The notes under the pieces: generated by a model | What the model was told of the DNA's origin: nothing | Database searches by the model: none | The model's input: only the letters and a program-made list of their open reading frames with translations | Shown here: one piece after another, positions 1 to 5,369 of the stretch | How positions within the stretch are numbered: position 1 is the first letter of the stretch | Layout: each line of letters begins with the position of its first letter | NCBI GenBank assembly: GCA_029245665.1 | Contig: JAQWOW010000271.1 | Span: 1 to 6,273, forward strand | DNA from: Polaribacter sp. | GTDB lineage: Bacteria; Bacteroidota; Bacteroidia; Flavobacteriales; Flavobacteriaceae | Reading direction: 5' to 3' | DNA: 6,273 nucleotides | Made by a program: the position numbers and the translations under genes

Positions 1-446
1 GGTCTTTTTTTTTCATGAACTGTAAAGAATCGTTTATGATGCTGCAGGCATTCGTCCTTTAAAACTCCAACTACAACAGTAATCCCTGCTTTTTTTAGTC
101 GTTCAATTCCTTTACCAGCTACTAAACTATTAGAATCTAAACAGCCAATAACTACCTTTCTGGGTTGGTATTTGATAATTAAATCTGCACACGGTGGTGT
201 TTTTCCGAAATGAGAACAAGGCTCTAATGTTACATATATAGTAGCTTCTTTAATAAGTGATTTATCTCTTACAGAATGAATTGCATTTACTTCTGCATGA
301 TTTCCTCCATAAGCGGATGTAAACCCTTCGCCAATAATTTTATTATTCCAAACAACAACACAACCAACAGAGGGATTTGGACGTGAAAAACCAATTCCGT
401 TTTTGGCAATCTGCAAACAGCGTTTTATGTAAATTTTATGATTGAT
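1..446 (-). CDS. ribD: RibD, bifunctional riboflavin biosynthesis deaminase/reductase (N-terminal deaminase domain only; 3' end outside window)
   Basis: RibD deaminates the pyrimidine intermediate made from GTP and then reduces its ribosyl side chain, in cytosolic riboflavin synthesis. I translated the minus strand from 446 to 3. The roughly 148 residues cover the zinc-dependent cytidine-deaminase-like domain: RPNPSVGC near residues 22-29, the zinc/catalytic HAE at 50-52, and PC...PPC with zinc cysteines at 77 and 86 inside LEPCSHFGKTPPC. The frame is open to the window edge just after HHKRFFTVHEKKR, which is where the C-terminal reductase domain should begin. The start is abnormal. The N-terminus reads NHKIYIKRCLQIAKNG and is preceded by ATC (444-446), with an in-frame TAA at 459-461. 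No ATG, GTG or TTG occurs between that stop and the conserved helix; the first is TTG at 414-416, which would cut into the helix. The gene follows the lipoprotein gene after 33 bases and is probably co-transcribed with it. Family assignment is near certain; the start is uncertain. Confidence 0.93.
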   Translation of the reverse strand, partial: MNHKIYIKRCLQIAKNGIGFSRPNPSVGCVVVWNNKIIGEGFTSAYGGNHAEVNAIHSVRDKSLIKEATIYVTLEPCSHFGKTPPCADLIIKYQPRKVVIGCLDSNSLVAGKGIERLKKAGITVVVGVLKDECLQHHKRFFTVHEKKR

Positions 447-479
447 ATTTCTTTTAGTTTATCAGAGCGTAAATTGAAC

Positions 480-944
480 TTATAATTTTATTTTTATTTC
501 TTCTGTTTTATCGACTAAAAATTCCTTTTTAAAAGCATACACATCATATTGAAGGTTGCCTATAATTCTAATCGTTATTTTTTTCGCTAAAACAGCATTT
601 ACAAGACCACTCAAAAGTCCAGTTTTAAAACCTTTTAAAATATCTTTGGTAAGTATATTTGCGTATAAAGGAATTTGAAATGTATTTTTGGCCGGTACTC
701 TAAATTCATCAGAAAAAACTTCTGCAACCTCAACTCCATTAACAATTACTTTCATTTCGTCTGTAGAAATTTTACCTCCAACATTATTTGGATTTTCAAA
801 AAAGGCAACCGCTTTCAACCGAAGTGTATCTGAAGAAAAATGCATTACTTTTACATTGTCTATCTTCACAAAAACTGGTTGTTTCGTTAAAGAACAACTT
901 GTAAATAATAAAAGCGAAAGGATAAAATATAAACTATTTTTCAT
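480..944 (-). CDS. LEA14-like (LEA type 2 / WHy domain) lipoprotein
   Basis: This 154-residue protein begins with a basic N-terminus and a hydrophobic stretch (residues 4-15). It ends in a lipobox LFTSC with the acylated cysteine at 17, so the mature protein should be anchored to a membrane facing the periplasm. The remainder resembles the LEA14/WHy beta-sandwich. It has alternating short beta strands, the characteristic FENPNN at 49-54 (LEA_2 proteins carry a similar NPN turn), then a strand with VNGVEV, the FRVPAKNTFQIPL segment and a final strand IGNLQYDVYAFKKEF. LEA_2 domains occur in plant desiccation proteins and in many bacterial lipoproteins. The biochemical role in bacteria is not settled and I do not assign one. 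The gene lies just upstream of ribD on the same strand and is divergent from the GNAT gene, with a good Bacteroidota-type promoter in between. Lipoprotein status is well supported; the LEA14 call is by recognition. Confidence 0.82.
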   Translation of the reverse strand: MKNSLYFILSLLLFTSCSLTKQPVFVKIDNVKVMHFSSDTLRLKAVAFFENPNNVGGKISTDEMKVIVNGVEVAEVFSDEFRVPAKNTFQIPLYANILTKDILKGFKTGLLSGLVNAVLAKKITIRIIGNLQYDVYAFKKEFLVDKTEEIKIKL

Positions 945-979
945 CTACATTAATTAAAAATTTAGGTAAATTGCTCTTG

Positions 980-1010
980 CAAAAATACAGTAATAAATGA
1001 CAAGTCGAAA
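980..1010 (-). promoter_or_regulatory. Predicted Bacteroidota-type promoter for the LEA14-like lipoprotein/ribD pair
   Basis: On the minus strand, TATTTTTG (987 to 980) exactly matches the Bacteroidota -7 consensus TAnnTTTG. TTTC (1010 to 1007), one mismatch from the -33 TTTG, lies 19 bases upstream, which is the usual spacing. The predicted transcript would start near 974-977 and have a leader of roughly 30 bases. The -33 element falls inside the first codons of the divergent GNAT gene. No equally good element faces the GNAT gene; the nearest, TAAATTG at 967-973, has no partner at the right distance. Confidence 0.55.
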
Positions 1011-1488
1011 TTTTATCTTTAGAGAAATAAAACCTGAAGATAATGAACAATTAGCAACTGTAATTAAAAGTGTTATTCTAGAAATGGGTGCTCCCAAAAT
1101 AGGAACGGCCTTTGAAGATAAAGCGACGAATCAAATGTTTGAAAATTTTCAGAAACCAACCTCTTTTTACTATGTTGTTCTGCATAAAAATAAAATTGTA
1201 GGCGGTGCAGGAATTGCAAAATTAGACAATGTAAAAGGCGATATATGCGAACTTCAAAAAATGTATTTCCTACCTTTAATAAGAGGGAAAGGTTTGGGAT
1301 CAAAATTAATAGAAACCTGTTTAAAAAGAGCTAAATTAGTTGGATTTAAGAAATGTTACTTAGAAACAATGCCCTATATGGAAGCGGCTACAACATTGTA
1401 TAGAAAAAACGGATTTGTTAATTTAGAAAAACCATTGGGGAATACTGGTCATTATTCTTGTAATGTTTGGATGATAAAAGAATTATGA
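997..1488 (+). CDS. GNAT-family N-acetyltransferase
   Basis: The 163-residue product is a single-domain, cytosolic GNAT acetyltransferase, which transfers acetyl from acetyl-CoA to an amine. The opening strand FIFREIKPEDNEQL is the usual beta1-alpha1 of the fold. Strands around 57-62 and 66-76 follow. The acetyl-CoA pyrophosphate-binding motif A is R-G-K-G-L-G at 96-101 (family R/Q-x-x-G-x-G/A), after ELQKMYFLPLIRG. The C-terminal motif B is TLYRKNGF at 133-140. The substrate cannot be told from sequence. The gene is one short unit with prmC: its TGA overlaps the prmC ATG in the four bases ATGA (1485-1488), suggesting translational coupling. Since PrmC acts on release factors, a ribosome- or protein-directed acetylation role is possible but is speculation. 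The ATG at 997 is chosen because it gives the expected N-terminus, only 52 bases from the divergent lipoprotein start. Confidence 0.9.
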   Translation: MTSRNFIFREIKPEDNEQLATVIKSVILEMGAPKIGTAFEDKATNQMFENFQKPTSFYYVVLHKNKIVGGAGIAKLDNVKGDICELQKMYFLPLIRGKGLGSKLIETCLKRAKLVGFKKCYLETMPYMEAATTLYRKNGFVNLEKPLGNTGHYSCNVWMIKEL

Positions 1489-2351
1489 TTTTAAAAGAAT
1501 TTAGAGCTTATATCCATGAAACGCTTTCAGGAATCTATCCAAATACAGAAATCGACAGCTTTTTCTATATACTGATCGAAGAAAAGTTAAACCTACAAAG
1601 AATTGATACTTTTTTAAAACCAGATTTTTTAATAATTGACGACTATTTATCGGAGTTGAAAAACATTATCAAAAGACTTAAAAACGAGGAACCAATTCAA
1701 TATATTTTGAAAAAAACATCGTTTTATGGACTGCCTTTTGTTGTTGATGAGAATACACTAATCCCAAGACCAGAAACGGAAGAATTAGTAGCGTGGGCTA
1801 TCGAAGAAGCAAGAAAAATTTCAGAATACAATACTGAAAAACTATCAATTATTGATATTGGAACTGGATCTGGTTGTATTCCAATATCCATGGCAAAACA
1901 TTTACCAGAAGCAAGTATTTCTGCGATAGATATTTCTAAAAAAGCGTTGAAAATTGCTACTAAAAACGCGCTTTTAAATAAGGTTACTATTCATTTTTTT
2001 GAAATTGATATTTTACAGACGAATTTACTTCCTCAACAATTTAATATTATTGTATCAAACCCTCCCTATGTTAGAGAATTAGAAAAAGTAGAAATAAAAA
2101 ATAACGTTTTGCAAAACGAACCCCATTTGGCTTTGTTTGTTGCGAACGATAATCCTTTAGTGTTTTATAAAAAGATTGCAAATCTGGCAAAGAAATTTCT
2201 TACTAAAAAAGGAGTTTTGTTTTTTGAAATCAATCAATATTTAGAAAAAGAAACTGTAAAAATGTTAGAAAAAAAAGGGTTTAAAAACATTGAATTAAGA
2301 AAAGATTTATTTGGTAATTACAGAATGATAAAGTGCCAATTAGGGAAATAA
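1485..2351 (+). CDS. prmC: PrmC (HemK), release factor glutamine methyltransferase
   Basis: PrmC methylates the side-chain amide of the glutamine in the GGQ motif of release factors RF1 and RF2 using S-adenosylmethionine, and so is needed for efficient translation termination. The 288 residues match the normal family length. The order is typical: an N-terminal helical domain that recognises the release factor (1-85, ending EEPIQYILKKTSFYGLPF), the linker signature IPRPETEELV (93-102), the SAM-binding loop DIGTGSGCIPIS (124-135), and the amide-binding catalytic NPPY at 192-195 in IIVSNPPYV. A later EPHLALF segment is also common in PrmC. I chose ATG at 1485 over an in-frame TTG at 1467, because the ATG gives the expected N-terminus and the ATGA overlap with the upstream GNAT gene. 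No feature looks degraded. It converges on the DUF4442 gene, 31 bases away. Confidence 0.96.
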   Translation: MILKEFRAYIHETLSGIYPNTEIDSFFYILIEEKLNLQRIDTFLKPDFLIIDDYLSELKNIIKRLKNEEPIQYILKKTSFYGLPFVVDENTLIPRPETEELVAWAIEEARKISEYNTEKLSIIDIGTGSGCIPISMAKHLPEASISAIDISKKALKIATKNALLNKVTIHFFEIDILQTNLLPQQFNIIVSNPPYVRELEKVEIKNNVLQNEPHLALFVANDNPLVFYKKIANLAKKFLTKKGVLFFEINQYLEKETVKMLEKKGFKNIELRKDLFGNYRMIKCQLGK

Positions 2352-2367
2352 TTTATTTCATTAAAAT

Positions 2368-2393
2368 AAAAAAATGAAGAAACTATTTTTTCA
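2368..2393 (-). terminator. Probable AT-rich terminator hairpin between prmC and the DUF4442 gene
   Basis: TGAAGAAA (2375-2382) and TTTTTTCA (2386-2393) can pair over eight positions, including one G-T pair, around the three-base loop CTA. Read on the minus strand, the hairpin is followed directly by seven T residues (2374 to 2368), as an intrinsic terminator for the DUF4442 transcript would be. The loop is that gene's own TAG stop codon, so the 5' arm lies in coding sequence. On the plus strand it is followed by C and TTTT, so it may also weakly stop prmC transcripts. The stem is very AT-rich, hence the moderate confidence. Confidence 0.45.
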
Positions 2394-2838
2394 CTTTTAA
2401 ACTCCATTCAAATAAAAAAGACGAAACGATAATCCCATCCTCATTCTCGCCTTTAGAAGTTAACCTCACTATTTGTCCCTCTCCTGTCTCGATTGATTTT
2501 TGAATAGCTTCTTTAATTTGATTTCCACCGCAACAAGTAAACAAGATTTTACCGGTTGCTTTTTTAAAAAAATCAGCTTCTTGGTGTGAAACTAACATAG
2601 AAACTTTTTTATTAGAAGCTTTTATGGCTTTCATAACCAAAACACCTGTTGCCATTTCTGCTGCCATTCCTTGAGCTGCCCAAAACATACTTTTAAAAGG
2701 ATTTTGATTAATCCATTTGTGTTTAATCCTTACGATAGCAGTTGTCTCTGTTATTGATTTCACTCTCATTCCGCTGATGAAAGCCAGAGGCAATTTGAAT
2801 AACATAAATAAATTTATTTTTCTTGGTGTGATGATCAT
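2383..2838 (-). CDS. DUF4442-family hotdog-fold protein (thioesterase-like)
   Basis: This 151-residue protein matches my recollection of DUF4442 (PF14539), a hotdog-fold family related to acyl-CoA thioesterases and PaaI-like proteins. What can be seen is an N-terminal amphipathic segment (LFMLFKLPLAFISG, 10-23) and a strand TTAIVRIKHKW. Next comes the motif NPFKSMFWAAQ (46-56), which leads into the long central helix of the hotdog fold (AAEMATGVLVMKAI). The remaining strands are SMLVSHQEADFFKKA, KILFTCCGG and SFLFEWSLKVKK. The Asn plus helix-start region is where related thioesterases bind and cleave acyl-thioesters. The residue set is not diagnostic, so the substrate is unknown. It has no signal peptide and no transmembrane span, so it should be cytosolic. 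It stands alone on the minus strand, convergent with prmC and divergent from the esterase gene. ATG at 2836-2838 is the start that retains the full N-terminal helix. Confidence 0.82.
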   Translation of the reverse strand: MIITPRKINLFMLFKLPLAFISGMRVKSITETTAIVRIKHKWINQNPFKSMFWAAQGMAAEMATGVLVMKAIKASNKKVSMLVSHQEADFFKKATGKILFTCCGGNQIKEAIQKSIETGEGQIVRLTSKGENEDGIIVSSFLFEWSLKVKK

Positions 2839-2860
2839 ATTTACTGTTTATGTCCACAAT

Positions 2861-2882
2861 TTACTTCTTTTTGAGAAAGTAA
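2861..2882. repeat. Imperfect inverted repeat in the DUF4442 leader
   Basis: TTACTTCT (2861-2868) can pair with AGAAAGTAA (2874-2882) through a six-base stem TTACTT/AAGTAA plus CT/AG, with a single bulged A and loop TTTTG. It lies 23 bases upstream of the DUF4442 start codon on that gene's side of the gap. It could be an operator or an mRNA hairpin. There is no T-tract to mark it as a terminator, and nothing in the sequence ties it to a known regulator. Confidence 0.3.
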
Positions 2883-2929
2883 TCCTGATTTAACAATATT
2901 AAAGTTATAAAACTATCATTTTAAGTTAG

Positions 2930-2954
2930 TTGATAATATTAACAAAGTCTTTGT
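2930..2954. repeat. Two overlapping palindromes upstream of the esterase gene (possible operator)
   Basis: TTGATAATATTAACAA (2930-2945) is a 16-base palindrome with one mismatched pair. ACAAAGTCTTTGT (2942-2954) is a perfect 6-1-6 inverted repeat that shares its first four bases with the end of the former. A related AATATTAA occurs at 2895-2902. The gap also holds TGTCCAC twice in the same orientation (2851-2857 and 2969-2975) and the self-complementary TAATTTAAATTA (2986-2997). Such small dyads are compatible with transcription-factor binding between the divergent DUF4442 and esterase genes, but AT-rich sequence also produces them by chance. I found no exact TAnnTTTG promoter element facing either gene here; the closest facing the esterase is TAGTTTTA at 2980-2987, without a -33 partner. 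Confidence 0.35.
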
Positions 2955-3042
2955 AGAGGATTAAAAATTGTCCACCAAGTAGTTTTAATTTAAATTAGTT
3001 CCATTCTTAACAAGAAAATTATCCATTTTGAAAAATTTTAAC

Positions 3043-3966
3043 ATGAAGCATCAATTTATACCAACCATAAAAGACATATTTACACTATTAATTTTAGCAA
3101 ACATATTATTTGGTTGTCATAAAAATGACACTAAAACATGGGATGATAAAGGAGATTCAAAAGAGCAAAACCTAGATGCTCAAAGATTAGTTCATGAGGG
3201 TGAAACAAGGGAATATGTATTATATGTTCCGGAATCTTATGATGGAATTGCAGCAGTTCCTTTAATGTTTAATTTTCACGGATATGGTGGAAATGCAAGT
3301 GAATATATGAACTATGCTGATATGCGTTCACTTGCTGAATCTGAAAATTTTATTTTAGTATATCCTCAAGGGAGCACTTTAGATGGATCTCCACATTGGA
3401 ATCCTTCTCTAGCCAGTCCCGAAAATAAAAGCAATGCAGATGATCTAGGGTTCATAGAGGCACTCATCAATAAACTTGCAACAGACTATATGATTGATAG
3501 GAAAAGAATATATGCGTGTGGGTATTCAAACGGCGGAATGATGAGTTATGGACTTGCCTCGCATAAAAGTAATCTAATAGCTGCTGTAGGCTCTATTTCA
3601 GGAGCAATGATTGATACTGACATTGTTCCTTCACACCCGATACCTGTTATCAAAATTCATGGAACATCTGATGAAGTGTTGCCATATAATGGAATTAGTG
3701 GTGAGTATAATTCTGTAGAGACCACTCTTGAGTATTGGAAAAATTTTAACAATACAAATACAACACCTAATGTTAGTAGTTTCAATGATAATGGAACCAT
3801 AATTGAACATTTTATTTATGCCGATGGAGATAACGGTTGTAATGTAGAGCATTATAAAGTTATTGAAGGGGAGCACGTTTGGTTTGATCTGAATTATCAA
3901 GGTGCTAATACAAGCATGTTAATTTGGGATTTTGTTTCAAAATATGATATTAATGGGTTGCAATAA
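3043..3966 (+). CDS. Lipid-anchored alpha/beta-hydrolase esterase (PHB depolymerase/LpqC-like, COG3509)
   Basis: The 307-residue protein starts with a lipoprotein signal: Lys10, a hydrophobic run at 12-23 and the lipobox LFGC with Cys25. It should therefore be exported and tethered by lipid. An acidic, charged linker (26-50) precedes the hydrolase domain. The catalytic machinery is complete: oxyanion loop HGYGG (79-83), nucleophile Ser162 in GYSNGG, acid Asp210 in HGTSDEVLPY, and His278 in EGEHVWF. NADDLGF (131-137) is also typical of this group. The family includes feruloyl and acetyl-xylan esterases and PHB depolymerases; the true ester substrate cannot be read from sequence. No SusCD pair or glycoside hydrolase is beside it. 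Minus-strand genes lie on both sides, so it is probably transcribed alone. An in-frame TTG at 3028 would add five residues; ATG at 3043 is preferred because it yields a normal short, basic signal N-terminus. The 151 bases after the gene hold no convincing terminator. Confidence 0.88.
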   Translation: MKHQFIPTIKDIFTLLILANILFGCHKNDTKTWDDKGDSKEQNLDAQRLVHEGETREYVLYVPESYDGIAAVPLMFNFHGYGGNASEYMNYADMRSLAESENFILVYPQGSTLDGSPHWNPSLASPENKSNADDLGFIEALINKLATDYMIDRKRIYACGYSNGGMMSYGLASHKSNLIAAVGSISGAMIDTDIVPSHPIPVIKIHGTSDEVLPYNGISGEYNSVETTLEYWKNFNNTNTTPNVSSFNDNGTIIEHFIYADGDNGCNVEHYKVIEGEHVWFDLNYQGANTSMLIWDFVSKYDINGLQ

Positions 3967-4117
3967 TCTGATAAAAAATACACATCTATAGTACCTTATT
4001 CAATAAAAATTTAGAAAAACTACAAGCTATTTTTATAAACTTAGATTTATACCGTGATAAACTAGACTAGAAGTATACAATAGAATTTCATCTTAATAAC
4101 AGTTACAAAACGAAACA

Positions 4118-4525
4118 TTACTTCTTCTCCAGGTGCTCCTCAATATCCGAGATATGATGCTGTAATGCTTCTGCAGAAATTTGTATTTCTTTTATAAGTA
4201 AAGACAGAGAAACAATTAATAAAACTAAGGCAAATCCAAACACCCAGACTGCTACCGTGTGAATGTGTACATATATTAAAAACATTGTTAGTACACAAAA
4301 CAACAAACTAGAGATCCCAAAAATCTGCATCCATCTTGTTAAGTTCAAGCGAAGCTTTAAATTCTTAATTTGTCTTAATAATGAGGTGTCCTTTTTTTCT
4401 AAATATATATCATGTAAATTTCTAATAACTGCAGCATATGCCAAAAAACGATTGGTATACGCTAACATGATTAATGAAATTGCAGAAAATAAAAGTGCCG
4501 GGGTTGTTAAAGATAAATCTTCCAT
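4118..4525 (-). CDS. DUF2721 family small integral membrane protein
   Basis: The 135-residue protein belongs by recognition to DUF2721 (PF11026), a bacterial membrane family with no known biochemical function. Its signature is near the N-terminus: LTTPALLFSAISLIMLAYTNRF spans residues 6-27 and begins the first membrane segment (about 9-34). A cytosolic-looking charged stretch with KKD and several Arg/Lys follows (about 35-64). A second hydrophobic segment (about 65-86) and a third (about 90-111) are separated by only a short HIHT turn, so they form a hairpin. The C-terminal tail (112-135) is a charged, helix-forming segment rich in Glu, His and Lys. No catalytic motif is visible. The gene is divergent from trmD, and both appear to have promoters very close to their start codons. 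Confidence 0.85.
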   Translation of the reverse strand: MEDLSLTTPALLFSAISLIMLAYTNRFLAYAAVIRNLHDIYLEKKDTSLLRQIKNLKLRLNLTRWMQIFGISSLLFCVLTMFLIYVHIHTVAVWVFGFALVLLIVSLSLLIKEIQISAEALQHHISDIEEHLEKK

Positions 4526-4533
4526 ATAAAAAT

Positions 4534-4565
4534 CAAAATTAAGTAATATTAATCACGAATAGAAA
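4534..4565 (-). promoter_or_regulatory. Predicted promoter of the DUF2721 gene, close to its start codon
   Basis: On the minus strand, TAATTTTG (4541 to 4534) exactly fits TAnnTTTG. TTTC (4565 to 4562) lies 20 bases upstream as a one-mismatch -33 element. Only eight bases (4533-4526) separate the -7 element from the ATG, so the predicted mRNA leader is at most a few bases long. Confidence 0.5.
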
Positions 4566-4618
4566 AATAAGTAGGAAATTATTTTGATACTATATTGATT
4601 AGATTCTGAAATCTCTTA

Positions 4619-4648
4619 TTTCTATACTCGACAAAAATGCTACATTTG
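4619..4648 (+). promoter_or_regulatory. Predicted promoter of trmD, almost abutting its start codon
   Basis: TACATTTG (4641-4648) is an exact TAnnTTTG -7 element. TTTC (4619-4622) lies 18 bases upstream in the -33 position. The ATG of trmD begins only five bases after the -7 element, at 4654, so transcription from this site should start at or within a few bases of the AUG. An additional promoter farther upstream in the 128-base gap is not excluded, but I see no second exact match. Confidence 0.55.
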
Positions 4649-4653
4649 CAAAT

Positions 4654-5337
4654 ATGCGAATAGACATTATTTCAATTGCTCCAAATTTATTAGAAAGTCC
4701 ATTTAACCATTCTATTATTAAGAGAGCCAAAGACAAAGGTTTAGCCGAAATTATAATTCATGATTTACGAATATATGGTTTGGGTAATTACAAACAAATT
4801 GACGATACTCAATATGGAGGAGGCGCAGGGATGGTGATGATGATTGAGCCAATTGCAAATTGTATTAAAAAGTTGCAATTAGAGAGAGATTACGACGAAA
4901 TTATTTACATGACCCCTGATGCAAAAACTCTAAATCAAGGAACAGCAAATATACTTTCTTTGAAAAAAAACATCCTTATTTTAACGGGACATTACAAAGG
5001 AGTTGATCAAAGAGTTCGTGACAAATTTATTACAAAAGAAATATCTATAGGTGATTACGTTTTGACAGGAGGAGAATTAGCTGCCGCTGTTTTGGTAGAT
5101 GCTGTTGTTCGATTAATTCCTGGTGTTATTGGAGATGAACAGTCTGCATTAACAGATTCTTTTCAAGATCATTTATTATCTCCACCCGTTTACACAAGGC
5201 CTTCTGAGTTTGATGGAATGAAAGTACCTGATTTGTTATTGACTGGTAACTTTCCAAAAATTGAGGACTGGAGAAGTGAACAAGCATACAAAAGAACAAA
5301 AGAAATAAGACCCGATTTATTAGACGAAACCCCTTAA
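4654..5337 (+). CDS. trmD: TrmD, tRNA (guanine-37-N1)-methyltransferase
   Basis: TrmD is a dimeric SPOUT-fold enzyme that uses S-adenosylmethionine to methylate N1 of G37 next to the anticodon, which prevents +1 frameshifting and is usually essential. The 227 residues match the family length. Hallmarks in order are the N-terminus MRIDIISIAPNLLESPF, the DDTQYGGGAGMVMM loop at 50-63, and the deep-trefoil-knot SAM site formed by YMTPDAK (85-91), LTGHYKGVDQRV (110-121) and the strongly conserved EISIGDYVLTGGE (129-141). The catalytic pair known from the H. influenzae enzyme, Arg154 and Asp169, corresponds to Arg153 in VRLIPGVIG and Asp168 in DSF, with the same 15-residue spacing. The C-terminal tRNA-binding domain includes PPVYTRP. 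The start is fixed by the conserved N-terminus. The next gene downstream begins 32 bases after the stop, on the same strand. Confidence 0.97.
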   Translation: MRIDIISIAPNLLESPFNHSIIKRAKDKGLAEIIIHDLRIYGLGNYKQIDDTQYGGGAGMVMMIEPIANCIKKLQLERDYDEIIYMTPDAKTLNQGTANILSLKKNILILTGHYKGVDQRVRDKFITKEISIGDYVLTGGELAAAVLVDAVVRLIPGVIGDEQSALTDSFQDHLLSPPVYTRPSEFDGMKVPDLLLTGNFPKIEDWRSEQAYKRTKEIRPDLLDETP

Positions 5338-5369
5338 AGATTTTCACCAACAACTTTAGAATACACAAC

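Noticed and set aside
688..957. Plus-strand open frame of 89 codons opposite the lipoprotein gene
   Set aside because: It lies antisense to a gene with a clear signal peptide and domain, its translation has no recognisable motif, and it continues through the lipoprotein's own start region. It is a shadow frame.
1467..1484. Upstream TTG start giving PrmC six more residues
   Set aside because: The ATG at 1485 has the standard stop/start overlap with the GNAT gene and the expected N-terminus; the extra residues would be read from the GNAT tail in another frame.
3967..4117. Terminator after the esterase gene
   Set aside because: AAAAATTTAG and CTATTTTT could pair only with a bulge and a 12-base loop, and no T-run follows. 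CTAGACTAG (4062-4070) is too short to mean anything alone. The 151-base gap shows nothing firm.
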